This document shows, piece by piece, positions 22,258 through 53,032 of a DNA stretch of 64,000 nt. Source of the stretch: Branchiostoma floridae (Eukaryota; Chordata; Leptocardii; Amphioxiformes; Branchiostomatidae); contig NC_049980.1 in the NCBI RefSeq assembly GCF_000003815.2, positions 395,084 through 459,083 on the forward strand. The letters run 5' to 3'. Both the position numbers and the translations under genes were made by a program. Below the pieces are notes generated by a model. That model did no database searches. It was not told where the DNA came from and worked only from the letters and a program-made list of their open reading frames with translations. The stretch's first letter is position 1, and every line of letters starts with the position of its first letter.

Positions 22258-22386
22258 CTGTATAGCGGCAGGATGTACCTGTTGTTACATCTGTATAGCG
22301 GCGGGATATACCTGTTGTTGCACCTGTATAGCGACGGGATGTACCTGTTGTTACATCTGTATAGCGGCGGGATGTACCTGTTGTGG
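22258..22386 (-). repeat. 33-bp tandem array of GPCR C-terminal codons and stop
   Basis: Four 33-nt units, in coding sense CAACAGGTACATCCCGCCGC then TATACAGATGTAA. Each is the last ten codons (QQVHPAAIQM) plus a TAA that exists only because of the repeat. The paralogue at 49957-51093 has a single unit and continues PAVDV before its stop. After the last unit here, a decayed GTTGATGTGTAG still matches that ending. Confidence 0.9.
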
Positions 22387-23460
22387 CGGGACGAGACGTC
22401 TCCAGAGACGGACCGCTCCGTTCCTGAGACTGTTCGACACCACCCTCCTCAGCGCCGGCAATCGGAAGGCGTACACGAGAGGATTCACGATGGGTGCCAA
22501 CCAAAAGACGACAAGAAAGACGAACCGAAACTGCAGATTGACACCGATACCCATCAGACTGTCCCAGGTGTTGTAGATGGTCACCAATATCGTCACTTGC
22601 CACCACAGAAACAGAAGCCAGGTGATCAGGAATACGACTATTATAACGAGCACGCTTCTTGCCTTTTTCGATGCGGAGATGATGTGCTGCTGGTTCATAT
22701 GTACGCACCCGACTTGCTGATGATTGTTCCCGTACGCAGATATGTTCAGCCGCCGTCTGAGCGTCACGAAGACGCGTGCGTTCGTGGACACCACCACGAC
22801 AACCCCTGTCGCACACAGAACCGTCATGAACACGATGTAGCTCCCCTCTACAGCGCCGAGGAAGCACCTATCGTTGCTGGTGTTCGTCCCTTTACAGTTC
22901 CATCCCATCATCGGGGAGAAGCAGAGCAGAGCGGCGGACACCCAAGCTCCTGCCACCGCCACCAGTACGTGCCCTCTGCCCACGGTGCCGTGGTAGAAAA
23001 TGGGGTGCTGGACGGAAACATACCGGTCCACGGACAGAAGTACCAGCCCGGTCAGAGACAGGATCACGGGGAAGTGCACCACCGTGACTAAAAAGACCAT
23101 AAACATTCGGTACGTCACAGCTTCCGTTAGCTCGAGCATGACATTGCCTACAATGTTAGTCACGATATCGGTTACGGCCAGATTTGCGATCAAGTAGTAC
23201 AGCGGTTTGTTTTGCTGTAACTTAGCAACGCCGAAGACAACAAGGCTGTTGAGCAACATGCCGATGACACTCAATACTATGGTCACGCTTTTCCTTCCAG
23301 GAAAACCGAACGGAGCCCACCCTGATATTGCACAAATCGTCCTCACAGTCTCGAATGTCAGGTTCTCGCTGAGGGCATTTTCCGCGAACCATTCCAGGCA
23401 CGGGCCCGTGGCGTTGGGAGGAGCGAACCCGGTCGTGGCATCACTGATGTTTCTCTCCAT
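22351..23460 (-). CDS. Class A GPCR, MECA type (S1P/LPA/cannabinoid-like), copy 1
   Basis: Seven-helix plasma-membrane receptor of 369 residues; ligand unknown. Visible marks: N-glycosylation sites in the N-terminus; TM1 with LLNSLVVFG; TM2 with NLAVTDI (Asp2.50); TM3 ending LLSVDRY; an extracellular loop with GWNCKGTNTSNDRC; TM6 FLITWLLFLWW; TM7 NPLVYAFR. There is no cysteine at the start of TM3, and the loop carries its own Cys pair after GWNC, which is how S1P, LPA and cannabinoid receptors are built. The upstream Met at 23478 is rejected because TTTCAG, a likely 3' splice site, lies between it and this Met, and because the paralogue starts here. Compared with the paralogue, the tail is five residues shorter, owing to the 33-bp array. 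Confidence 0.9.
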   Translation of the reverse strand: MERNISDATTGFAPPNATGPCLEWFAENALSENLTFETVRTICAISGWAPFGFPGRKSVTIVLSVIGMLLNSLVVFGVAKLQQNKPLYYLIANLAVTDIVTNIVGNVMLELTEAVTYRMFMVFLVTVVHFPVILSLTGLVLLSVDRYVSVQHPIFYHGTVGRGHVLVAVAGAWVSAALLCFSPMMGWNCKGTNTSNDRCFLGAVEGSYIVFMTVLCATGVVVVVSTNARVFVTLRRRLNISAYGNNHQQVGCVHMNQQHIISASKKARSVLVIIVVFLITWLLFLWWQVTILVTIYNTWDSLMGIGVNLQFRFVFLVVFWLAPIVNPLVYAFRLPALRRVVSNSLRNGAVRLWRRLVPPQQVHPAAIQM

Positions 23461-23924
23461 GTTCTCTGAAAGATGCATACAGTGAAAGTTAAACGGATTG
23501 TGGTACTGTTAGATCGGCAGCTGCAGATGGAAATGTGTTTCTCCTCTGAGTTCGCTAGCACTTTATGATAGTGTATCAGCGTAGGCGTTTCTGTATCACA
23601 TTTTGATCACAGCAGGTTGTCCATGAAAGCTCGACATGGAATACTGTTCAGGCCAATGGTCATCACTTGCATCTTCTTGGCGGATGGATTAAGTTAATTA
23701 GATGAATTTTCTTGGCATTAGCGACTGCTTTGTCGATTATTAACGTGGTTAACACAGATGTGCTTGCCTTTATCTGGAAGCAGGTATTTCACTGCGTCGA
23801 ACTTTTCAACACAAATCGCTTAAACCTTTTTACTAAATCTTCCAATACCTTCTTACCTGATTTGTTTTTCCTCTTCTTTCTTCTCTATCTCGTCTGATTT
23901 CGCCCTCTGTGGGGGCTCGATGCG

Positions 23925-24245
23925 CATCTATGAATCAGTCTCAGCGATTAATGGCGCAAATACATGTGACACGAAAGAAGATTAGACGGGCAAAATGCGC
24001 TGTTTTGATACCACTCTACTTCCCCGGTTGCCAGGTGTGATTATAGAAACATTTTGCTGTTAGTCCATGATGTAATCGTCTCTGTGGGGAATCAACTTTA
24101 TAAAGATTAGACCGGCTTTTTTCCAGATGTGCCCTTTTTCATCTTGCCGAAACTACACCGAAAGCAAAACATGTTATTACCATCTCCAGCTAGATTAAAC
24201 ATAAACCTTTCTTTGTGTATGACGCATTTCCAGGATCCTGTATCC
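23925..24245 (-). promoter_or_regulatory. Conserved upstream block of GPCR copy 1
   Basis: From GATTAATGGCGCAAATAC to GACGCATTTCCAGGATCCTG this matches, in inverse order, 49135-49445 upstream of copy 2. It lies about 0.5-0.8 kb 5' of the coding start, so it is either the retained promoter or just the arm of the segmental duplication. Function is inferred from position only. Confidence 0.55.
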
Positions 24246-24430
24246 TACGCAGGTGCAAGACAGAGTCACTTTGTCTTATGATTGACGTGTATGACCTCCT
24301 TTTTCACTTTGCGGCTTTATAAGCTCGTATGCTAAGACCAAATGGTGGCGTGCGCAGTACGTAGTTCCCGTGTGCCTGGAACTTATGATCGTGTTATACG
24401 CGTAGGCGTTTCTGTATCTAATGTTGAATT

Positions 24431-24721
24431 TTGAACCCGTTTTGCCACTTCCATGGAAGCAAGGCATCCTTTTTCCTCCACAATCCTCCCGAAAGGAGGA
24501 AGGTTCACGCTGAAGGCTTCATTCCTATAACTACATCGTTATGGAATAAGCTTCCGAGGACTTGCTTCCCCATGGGGTACAATCTGAAACTGTTTAAGTC
24601 AAGGTTTAACAGATATCAGGTATTTTTTTCTTGTCGCAAAGGAATTTATTTTCCTAAAATACCTATTGTTACTCTTTGTCAGGCGCATTGTTTCCAGACT
24701 TTGGCTCGTATTGCTTATTAG
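24431..24721 (+). pseudogene. LINE reverse transcriptase C-terminal fragment
   Basis: The frame contains RRKVHAEGFIPITTSLWNKL, then PRTCFP and LKLFKSRFNRYQ. This is the F-x-PRTSxLWNxLP...FKxRxxxY ending of CR1/Jockey-type RT proteins. It is only about 95 residues, with no upstream RT. Confidence 0.55.
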
Positions 24722-25000
24722 TTTCATAAAATACATAAGTTTATGTGATTTTCGAATACATTATGTATTTTTACTTCGATGACGTCGTATTTTTCCGCTA
24801 AAAACAAAAGTGGTAGCTGATATCAACTGTTTAATGCTTGTTGCATACCTTAGTATTTTTCGAGATTATTCTTTTCCCATTGTTTCAACCAGTAAAAACA
24901 CATAAATGACGTCATAATGGCCACCTGCAGTAAGCCTATAAGGGGCAATTGTCGCCGTTTCAATTGTGTTTCTTTTTTTTATTGTTTTGTAATGTTTTAA

Positions 25001-25125
25001 CCCTTCCAGACTGGGCGGGGGGAAGCTAAAAGTGGCTGCGCCAACTTTGACGTCGTTTAGCTCCCAAACAGCTTGTGCTAGAATAACCAAACTTAGTGAC
25101 TTTTCCTAGGATATTGTTGGCAACA
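25001..25125. repeat. One end of a TTAA-type element
   Basis: TTAA at 24997-25000 is followed by CCCTTCCAGACTGGGCGGG, then GCGCCAACTTTGACGTCG and GTGACTTTTCCTAGGATATTG. This is the inverse of the arm at 14392-14527 and 19935-20062. The opposite end was not found. Confidence 0.55.
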
Positions 25126-25129
25126 ATAG

Positions 25130-25984
25130 CAAAAAAAGTAAGTTTATAAATAGTACCTTCAATGTGTGTTACCTGGTCCCTAGAGAGCTATTTTTTTACC
25201 CGATGAATGTTGGACTAAACGAGGGGCGTCTTCCGGGATAAATATGCATAACAAAGTTATTGTTTTGAACCACATACTCGGGTCAATCCTGATTACCCAA
25301 AGGCATGTTTCATAAAATCACCTAGAATAGGATCTACCTATTTAAAGGCGTACATGGTATAGATATGTTCTAAAAGGCCGTGTTTTATGAGCTCAAATGT
25401 TGAAATGATATTGAATAAGCCAACAATATGACTGCTGTAATCCCGCATGTGTGAGAGAATCGACCAATAGCATTAAACAATTTTGCTCATTTAAATAATA
25501 GTGGCCTGGCTGCTAACTGTGGTTGCTCTGTGGATTTCAAGACAACTTACGGGGAGACGCAGCCATCAGAATTTTCCCCAGTAATACATGCAATCCAATG
25601 GGAGAGTTGAGGAAACAAATATGCAATTATCTCAAGAATAAAAAAGTTCAAGCCATACAAACTTACCTTCAAATGATAGCCTACTATGGCCAGTCTCAGC
25701 AAATTCATAGGCAAGAATTTCTGCACGGCTAGTCTTTTGATACACCCCCCTAATTAGAGCCCTTGGATTGGCCCATTTGGCTGAAAACAGCATTCTGGCG
25801 ACGATACCACTAATTCAGGGGGGCGCGGAAACCCCCTCGATGGAGAAAGGTCATTTTTTACAAGTGTAGGGTCTATCCTACCGCAGCCACTCCCAAAATG
25901 CCCAGATTTAACATAAAATCCCACCAAGAAACTTTAAGGCTTTTCAATGGTTTAAAGCCTTGTTTTTTTAACCGGGGGCTCTAG
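25130..25984. other. Upstream of p38, nothing recognised
   Basis: No supported gene. The p38 promoter and any 5' leader exon should be between here and 26174, but no motif is decisive. Confidence 0.4.
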
Positions 25985-26110
25985 GCGAAGGCGCTAACTG
26001 TTGCGTCACCCCTTACCTCCCCAGTCCCGTAGTCGGTGGCCGTAGGGGCAGTCAGACTGTTCACAAAAGGGCGGTCCACTTCTGGCGGTCGTCGGCCACT
26101 CTAGTCAGAT
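25985..26110 (-). pseudogene. LINE ORF2 C-terminal remnant
   Basis: On the minus strand a short decayed frame reads VADDRQKWTALL, followed by sequence matching CCCCTACGGCC...GGGACTGG of RTE-like ORF2 ends. It lies 64 nt upstream of the p38 start codon, so the p38 leader may include it. Confidence 0.5.
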
Positions 26111-26173
26111 GAGACATAGCGAGAACCAAAGAGCATTTGGGAGTCAAACCCTTTAAAAAATCCGCTTTGAAAC

Positions 26174-45122
<18,949 letters not shown>

Positions 45123-46199
45123 CTCCCTACAACAAACATATCAACTCTATATTATGGTGTCCTTTTGTATTTATTCATTTTTCATTAAGATAGGCAAAAA
45201 TATACAGACATTACAAACACAAAGAAATGGAGCCTCCCTTTGCGGATGTGTTACAGAGAAAATTGATAAATGATAACATGGTGTGGTAAAAAAAAAAATG
45301 CAACTTAAGTGTTACATAAAGATCGCCAGTTACCCCGGTGCCTCTCCAAGACGCAACAAAATATTCTGTCTTTTCATAAAATAATACATGTGAGTACTAG
45401 CTTTTGGAAGGAGTTGAAATTTAACCTTTTAGAAGTTCTTGACAAAAAAATAAAAATTTTGCCTGATAAAGTTGTACTATTTGCTACAGATGATGGATTT
45501 GCTGATTGACTTGACTTACTTGACTTTTGTCGGGTGTCGCTCCTCCTCTGCCTCCTTAACCACTGTAGCAGACCAGAAGACTCGCTGATAGGACTCCAAA
45601 ACAATAATAAAACTGGTTAAATGGATATTTAACCCACATTCCTGTAATAACCATTCCCACACTTTTCTCTAGTAGGGGAAAACATAAATACATTCATGAA
45701 AAAATGTACATAGCTGTCCTCATGGAGGTTGCAAAATGAACAGTTCCAGATTCGTGGCATCCTGTTTGCAGGCAAATATCTACATAGCTGACGGAACTAA
45801 AGGTATCTTAAACTACGATGTATGTAGATTTTACAAGGTTTATAAAAACTGATTTCCAAAGAATGGGTGTATCAAAATAATCAAACCAGGAAAGTCTGAT
45901 TTTGTGAGCTTTGTTTGGTTCATAGATAACAATAATATTGTAAATAGATTTGTTTATCTTAACTCAACTTAACCACTCTTAATGATTATTTTGATCAGGT
46001 ACACAGACTAAATTTCTTGATAATTCTCTACTTAGCGAATGTTTACCACTTCGATGGTACATGTATCATGATTAAAATTGTAACCAGCTTATTTTCACTT
46101 GGATGTCACTACTTGGTATTTTCTTACAGAAAACATCCATGTGAACGTTTTCAATCCATTTTCACGGGGTTTTAGCGTTAAATGGTAAAAAAAATTATT
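45123..46199. other. p38 3' flank, nothing firm
   Basis: 3' untranslated sequence is expected from 45123; AATAAAA occurs at about 45606 but no cleavage site can be set. TTTATTCATTTTTCATTAAG at 45170 may be a LINE tail. Confidence 0.35.
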
Positions 46200-46305
46200 A
46201 AAAAAATGAATCGACACCGACACCTTCGCTCAGTCGGTGGTTTATTGGGTGGTTTTAGCAAAGACCCAGGCGCTATGACACCATATACAGCTCGGGGCGG
46301 GTGAA
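46200..46305. repeat. Right-end piece of the 7066 palindromic element
   Basis: GAATCGACACCGACACCTTC...AGCAAAGACCCAGGCGC.ATGACACCATATACAGCTCGGGGCGGG, matched in broken form to 7700-7766. Confidence 0.7.
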
Positions 46306-47878
46306 CTGAATTGAGTTGAACTTGCAGTTAAAATTAACCCAATACCATCGTAGGTCAACCAGAATTTTATGCTTGTCAGAGGATCTGCTCCCCATGGTAT
46401 AACGGCACTTCGTACGTGCATATAGGGCTGCAATACCCTTGTTAAAACATTATGAAGCAATAGCAAACATTATTGAAACTTCGATGATTGTTCCTTTTGG
46501 GCTTACTGAAGTTGATTATAAAACAAAACACGCCTGGGAAATAAGGGACTGGATGTTTAGTCGCATCTTGTAGCAGCATTTTTGTGGCTTAATATTCCTC
46601 AGAATTAGTTTTGGGGTGTCCAGAGGATGTCATCAATAAAATCAAGTCATTGTAGCCAATCAAAACAAAAATTGAAGTAATATGACGCCACTATTGCGTC
46701 CTTTATGTGATTTTATTGTCTGGAATCATGGTAAAAGATTAATCTCGGAAAACGTCAAGTTTTACAGCAAACATTTATCAGTTAAGTTAATATCAGCTGT
46801 TTTCAGAAGCAAAAACAACAACGTCATTGTAAGTAAAAATACATACAGTATTCCACTCAATAGCCCACGAGCAAAAAATATTATTTATTCTATCAAACTC
46901 CCCTCTAAAAGCAATCCCAGCTAAAGGCTGGTAACTATGTGCCTGACAAGGCGTCAAAAAAGTTAGGTTAGGAAAATAATTTTCTGGGAGACGAGAAAAG
47001 AAATCGCCTTGTCATGTATATGTGCTCTTTGATCTTTGATTTCAAATTGGTTGCCTCTAGCCACTGCCATACTGACTACGTCGTATAATAGGGAAAATCA
47101 TTTGCCAGGGGCAGTTTTGCTATCAAAGCGTTTGTATATCCGCACCTATTAGATAGCGATACGAACCCTCAACAATGTAGTCACTTGGTAGGGTCTAGCT
47201 ATAGGTTGCCTCGGTTTGTTAATACTGCAGCAGCCCAGACAATTAACGCTGAAATGAAGTATATATACATGCATAGGTAAAGTTTTCATGGATATTTTGA
47301 ATTCTGCAAAATGCCTGTTGAATCTCATTGATGTATCATCTATTTGAAAAATAACACCCACTTTTCTGTTTCTATCCTATCAGAGTTGGGGGGTCCTAAG
47401 ATCGGAATACAGTCCGCTTACACCTATAAGAGGATCAAATCATAATTACATGCTGATCCCATTTGTGCTTTCATCTGGTTTACACAACATTAAGCGTTTG
47501 TACCATTTGAATTGGTTGGGGTGTGTTTTCAAGGCCAACGTTGGCCCATTTTGACAGCAAGGCAGTAAATCTTGTCATTTTCATTCAAACATCCCTAAAA
47601 TAAATGACAAAATACAGTTACCAGTCTGATTCTAAATTGGTCGTCTGGTACGGCTATATTGAACCAGTTTATCGCTAGTATATCTCACTGAAGAGATACT
47701 TTTTTACTAGTCATGACAAAGAAGACTTTGCTGCTTCTAGTTCCAGGCGGGGTTGCTACCTACTGGACTACAGACGCTTCAATTTTGGCGAGCTTATGAA
47801 ACCACAAAGAGCAAAACTAGGCCATACACGTCAATCATAGCCATAGGGCAAGATAACTCTGTCTTGCACCTGCGTAAA
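46306..47878. other. Intergenic, only a MITE end
   Basis: A single end of the 5614-type MITE at about 46618-46660 (GAGGATGTCATCAATAAAAT). Nothing else recognised. Confidence 0.4.
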
Positions 47879-49122
47879 GGTCCCCTCTCACTTGACGTGG
47901 GGCACGCTTGCGGCATTGCTGCGTTCGAAAACGCAGATGTACCCCCACGGAACCTAGAGGTGCCCCCACGAAACCTAGAGGTGCCGCAAGCAAACCTAGA
48001 AGTGCCGGTTGCAAGCGCGACGTTTTTTAAAAAGTTTAAAAATAACGCAAGTGGCAAGATGCCCCAACAGTGCCCCAATAATGCTCCCACAGTGCCACCA
48101 CCACACCCCAAACAGTATCAAGGATATATTTTGCCTATTTTACACCAAGAATAAAACCAAAAGTAAACATCCTTTTATCACCGAAAAGCTAGTTTAGATG
48201 CATTTCTAATACTTAACAGCGGTTTTCGATCCAGTTACAGCATTGCGAATTCCACAAAACTTACCTTGTATCCGTATTCAGAGTTAACTTGAAAATACAT
48301 CTTTTGATTTATTCAATAGAAAGTAGGTCAGTATTTTATACTTGAAAACAAAAAAATTAAGTAACTGGTTTATCGATCAACCTACGGATGTAGAGAAAAA
48401 AATTATCGTACAACGTTCAAAAAGAAATTATTTATGTTAGATGATAACGTTTGTTTTTGAGTTTGCGTTATAACGTTACAAGCAGTGTAATAATTGCTGG
48501 TAGCCTGCCGCCGATAAAATACAAAATTGCAGTCATTCGGACCCTTGGGCCATATTTTTCTCACTTTTTACAAATATGATAGACTTAGACATCATCGATA
48601 GGCTGGCAAGCCATCCGCCGACAATGAAAATACTCCGCGTCATACAAAAAAAAGTATGAAATATCAAGCATTTTCATTTTAAAAAATTGCAAAATTGGTG
48701 ATTATACATCAAGTAGCTTAATAAACATATAAATATACATCATTACACATAGCGTTACATGGTGCAAAACGTACACGTCGAGTCAAATCTGGTATATGGT
48801 TCATGTCCGTTCATTCGGGTCATTTCTTTTACTGTAAAAGTTTTTCAAGGTTATCTGTAGCATATGTATCATATAGTTCATTATCATAAGGGAAATCTTT
48901 TCAATATAAATCTCATTTTGGGCATTCTCATCATTTTCCGGTGATTTTTCATAAATTGACAACGTTGCAATTGTCAATAACATGTTCATTTAGTCTAGAA
49001 ACGCAACAGTGCCGCACGTCAGTGTGAGTGCAAGACAAAATCGGCGAAATTAACACAACAGTACCGCAGTGAACGAACGCAGCAATGCCGCAAGCGTGCC
49101 CCACGTCCAGTGAGAGGGGACC
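47879..49122. mobile_element. ~1.24-kb non-autonomous DNA transposon, ~55-bp inverted ends
   Basis: GGTCCCCTCTCACTTGACGT then GGGGCACGCTTGCGGCATTG is inverted as CAATGCCGCAAGCGTGCCCC then ACGTCCAGTGAGAGGGGACC. The right flank is TTAA (49123-49126); the left flank reads TAAA. TTAA plus GG ends would fit the Kolobok superfamily. An internal 18-bp repeat (CCTAGAGGTGCC/CCACGAA) is at 47940-48005. No transposase. Confidence 0.8.
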
Positions 49123-49134
49123 TTAAGATACAGG

Positions 49135-49445
49135 ATCCTGGAAACGCGTCATACGCAAAACGAGGTTTATGTTTAATCTACCTGATCATCATCATAACAG
49201 CAATATAATGTTCTACTTTCCGTGTCATTTCGGCAAGATGAAAAGCGGTCACATCTGGAGAAAAGCCAGTCTAATCTATACAATCTTGGTTCCCCACTGT
49301 GACGATTCCATCATGGACTAACATCAAACATGTTTTATAATCTCTCCTAGCAACGAATGTGTTACAATAGTATCAAAATAGCGCAATTTGTCCGTCTCAT
49401 TTTCTTTGGTGTTTCACGCATTTGCGTCATTAATCGCTTAGGCTT
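49135..49445 (+). promoter_or_regulatory. Conserved upstream block of GPCR copy 2
   Basis: Inverse match of 23925-24245 (CAGGATCCTG near the outer end, GCGTCATTAATCGCT near the inner end). The TTAA element inserted directly at its outer edge. Confidence 0.6.
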
Positions 49446-49956
49446 ATCCTCTGATGTGTATTGAGTCTCTGCAGTGGGCATAGAGATTGTGGTAGAGATT
49501 AATGAGAAGGAAGAAAAGGCTCTCGGCCAGCAGTTTCAGTTTTCATTGCAAGGCTACTACTGTCAGGTGGTATGGGAAGATTTTAGGATAGATTGAAGAG
49601 ATTTTGGTAGTCAAGAAGAGCTTGTCACCGATTCTCCGGACTAGGATGTGCTCATTTGAGGTCTAAACGTATTGACCTCGCTTCTTACTCTTTGTCCTCG
49701 ACCAAGAGGGGAGCTTAAGACGGGCATGTGTTGACTGTTTTGGAGTTAACTACTGCCTGAGCGTCTCTCATCAGAGTGTTTTGGAAAGGAGACGGACAAG
49801 AGCAGCGGTTACCCCTCCACGGCCATTTTCTTCTATCCAATGCAACCTCCAGACCACCTCATTTACAGACTTGGCAAGACAACAGGCATTCGACCAAGCT
49901 GTCATTGTTATTGTTATATACAGGGTTGTTGCAACTGCGTGAACATCTAACGAAAA

Positions 49957-51093
49957 ATGGAGACAAATCTCAGCGCTACCCTCAACGGGTCGGCTCTAGC
50001 CGCTCCTCCTAACACCACGGGACGATGCTTCGAATGGTTTGCGGAAAACGGCCTGAGTGAGAACGTGACATTCGGGACTGTGGTGAAGATCTGCGGGAAC
50101 TCTTCGGGCTGGGGTCCGTTTGCCTTTCCCGGCAGGGAAGTCTTGACGATTTTCTCAAGTTTTCTTTGTGTCCTTCTCAACGGCCTCGTTGTCTTCGGCG
50201 TTGCTAAGTTACAGCAAAACAAACCGCTGTACTACTTGATCGCAAATCTTGCAGTAACCGATATCATGACCAACATTGTAGGCAATGTCATGCTCGAGCT
50301 TACGGAAACTGTGACGTACCGAATGTTTATTGTCTTTATAGTCACGGTACTGCACTTCCCCGTGATCCTATCTCTGACCGGGCTGGTACTTCTGTCCGTG
50401 GACCGGTATGTTTCCGTCCAGCACCCCATTTTCTACCACGGCACCGTGGGCAGCGGGCACGTACTGGTGGCGGTGGCAGGAGCTTGGGTGTCCGCCGCTC
50501 TGCTCTGCTTCTCCCCGATGATGGGATGGAACTGTAAAGGGACGAACACCAGCAACGATAGGTGCTTCCTCGGCGCTGTAGAGGGGAGCTTCATCGTGTT
50601 CATGACGGTTCTGTGTGCGGCAGGGGTTGTCGTGGTGGTGTTCACGAACGCCCGTGTCTTCGTGACGCTCAGGCGACGGCTGAACATAGCTGCGAACGGG
50701 AACCATCAACAGCATGTCGGGTGCGTCCATATGAACCAGCAGCACATCATCTCCGCACAGAAAAAGGCAAGAAGCGTTCTCGTCATTATAGTCGTATTCC
50801 TTATCACCTGGCTTCTGTTTCTGTGGTGGCAAGTGACAGTACTGGTCTCCATCTACAATAGCTGGGAAAGTTTGGTCAGCATAGGCATCAATTTGCAGTT
50901 TCGGTTCGTGTTTCTTGTCGTCTTGTGGTTGTCTCCCATCGTGAATCCTCTCGTGTACGCCTTCCGATTGCCGGCGCTGAGGAGGGTGGTGTGGAACAGT
51001 CTCATGAACGGAGCGGTCCGTCTCTGGCGACGTCTCGTCCCGCCACAACAGGTACATCCCGCCGCTATACAGATGCCAGCCGTTGATGTTTAA
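49957..51093 (+). CDS. Class A GPCR, MECA type (S1P/LPA/cannabinoid-like), copy 2
   Basis: A single-exon 378-residue receptor, close paralogue of 22351-23460 and inverted relative to it. TM1 about 62-84 (Asn75), TM2 92-114 (Asp102), TM3 121-150 ending DRY (149-151), TM4 167-188, TM5 210-234, TM6 272-298, TM7 312-337 with NPLVY (330-334). There is no TM3 cysteine; Cys193 and Cys203 in GWNCKGTNTSNDRC can pair within loop 2, as in S1P/LPA/CB receptors. The TM6 motif is TWLL, not CWxP. The tail ends PAVDV, and Val-Asp-Val could be a class II PDZ ligand, lost in copy 1. The start follows CTAACGAAAA. A 5' leader intron is possible (TATATACAG at about 49921). Ligand unknown. Confidence 0.92.
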   Translation: METNLSATLNGSALAAPPNTTGRCFEWFAENGLSENVTFGTVVKICGNSSGWGPFAFPGREVLTIFSSFLCVLLNGLVVFGVAKLQQNKPLYYLIANLAVTDIMTNIVGNVMLELTETVTYRMFIVFIVTVLHFPVILSLTGLVLLSVDRYVSVQHPIFYHGTVGSGHVLVAVAGAWVSAALLCFSPMMGWNCKGTNTSNDRCFLGAVEGSFIVFMTVLCAAGVVVVVFTNARVFVTLRRRLNIAANGNHQQHVGCVHMNQQHIISAQKKARSVLVIIVVFLITWLLFLWWQVTVLVSIYNSWESLVSIGINLQFRFVFLVVLWLSPIVNPLVYAFRLPALRRVVWNSLMNGAVRLWRRLVPPQQVHPAAIQMPAVDV

Positions 51094-53032
51094 CTTAAAG
51101 TATAGACAGTTTGTGACAATTACGTTGATCTAAGCGTTTCGGCTGATCCAAGAAAAAGAAATCTATTGTAGCCCTTAGATGACAACAAAATACACAAAAA
51201 GTAAGAGCATTCGTTCTTTATCTCCGGAATTCGAGTTGTATGTTGTGCGTTGTAGCTAGGTTTAGTATATTTCGAACTCCGCAGTGCCGCACAAGTACCC
51301 AAAGTGCAGTGAGATACCACCTTTAGCGGTCGGGGGTGAATTACTTGAAGCTTATAGTTAGTTTTATTTTGCTAGTGTCTGTTATATAATGCCAAACTGT
51401 AAACGGTGTCAGTTGACATCAATACGACAGTAATTGCTTCAGTTGTGACCACTGGAGTGTAAGGTTAAGGAACACTTAAAACGGGAGGAGCCTACTGTTT
51501 TCGATAACAGACCGCATCAGAATTTCCAACTGTTGCTGCAACTGTTTATTTTGCGTAAATATTTTTTTCAACATTAAATAGCCAGGCCTATATGGTTTGG
51601 TAAGTATAATTATATTGTATTGAGACATTAGACAATTGTATTTCTAGTGTCAGAAGCAAAGTGTAACATGATAAACATTGAGATTTTATTGTATGATAAC
51701 CTTTAATTTCACACAAAGCGTTTGTAATGTTGGTAATGTAAAATGTACAAACCGTCTTAACGATCTTCAGTTTTCGATATTGCCAATTTGTGGTGCAGTA
51801 GACGTTTTTTTACCTTCCAAAACACATTCTGTGTGATCTTTTAGTTGTTAGCACCGTCTTCTATTCGAATAGCGTGTATGGCGGCCTTGAAAAGGTGTCT
51901 TCTGAAAAGAAACAACTGTTCCGCCATATCTTCTACTGTATTTTGTACCTTGATATTAAATATACATAAATAAATGCGATCACTCTGTTGCCTTACTGTG
52001 ACCAAAATTTGATTTGTGTTAACACTGACTTCATATGCAATATCATGCAAAGGTGTAAACAAACATGAGTAAAGAAAGCATCAAAACACACAGGAGTACG
52101 TTCACTGCGGCACTCTTATGTTATTTTCACAGATTTTTTATTATTTACCTGCTTTAAAAAAAACAGGAAATGTTTTTGGTAGGGATCACGATTTGGAGTG
52201 TGTGATTCCGGACCGATACTTTAGGACCTCTGGATGGATTGCGATCATGTTTGCTGTGGGGTTAGATATTGTAAGCCATTGTGCATTAGAAGTTTGCTGC
52301 AGTTTTGTCGTTCGTTTGAAAAAAAAATTACACCCCTTTTTAACAGTAGATTGGTCCCAATAACTGATAACTGAATACTATCTAGAGCAAGCCAGCTGGG
52401 CAACTAGGCACCCCTATCACCACTGTGTGCGGGGTGAATCACTACATACACATTAGGGATATAACGCCGATGGCTGCACAGATCCACAACTAGTAGAAAG
52501 AGTAACTGTGACCATCCCTGTGTGAAATGAACCATGCATTTATATACACATTAGAGATATGTGCCAGGTGTAGGTGTAACAATAGGAAATGAAAAGGAAA
52601 TGGTGAGGTCATTACAAAGGTGTGGTTTTGGACCTCAAATTTTACCATAGGTAGGTATAAAAGAACAATGGTGGAATAATTTTCACAAACATCAAACCAT
52701 GTCAACCCCACAACACACCATACGCACCATCACAATACAAAATATTTCATGCAGGTTTGAGTTTCAGACTCTTGTTTCAAGTGATTTTGATATTGCGCAA
52801 TACGTAAAAGTATGACTTAGCAGACAACAAACTACACAAATGTAAGAAAATTCATTCTTTATTACTGAAATTCGTTGAGCCATTCGGATCTATTAACCCC
52901 GCTAACCGTTGCCCAAAGTGCAGGGAGATACCACCTTAACTGTGTACTTCAAACTTTCTCTGTACGTGTTGGCTGCGCCTTTAATCCCTGAAAACGCTAT
53001 AGTGTCTGCTATGCAGGCCATACCCTGCTTGA
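51094..53032. other. Intergenic with two CACTGC-family MITE fragments
   Basis: Fragments at 51165-51345 and 52830-52945 both carry ACAAAATACACAAAAAGTAA-like and AATTCGTTCTTTAT-like cores and end AAAGTGCAG(T/G)GAGATACCACCTT. No gene seen. Confidence 0.5.

Noticed and set aside
22244-23091. Opposite-strand frames over GPCR copy 1 (and 50368-51057 over copy 2)
   Set aside because: Shadow frames of a GC-rich coding exon; both copies show them at equivalent places because the receptors are paralogues.
46682-46924. 80-codon plus-strand frame
   Set aside because: AT-rich, no motif, next to a MITE end.
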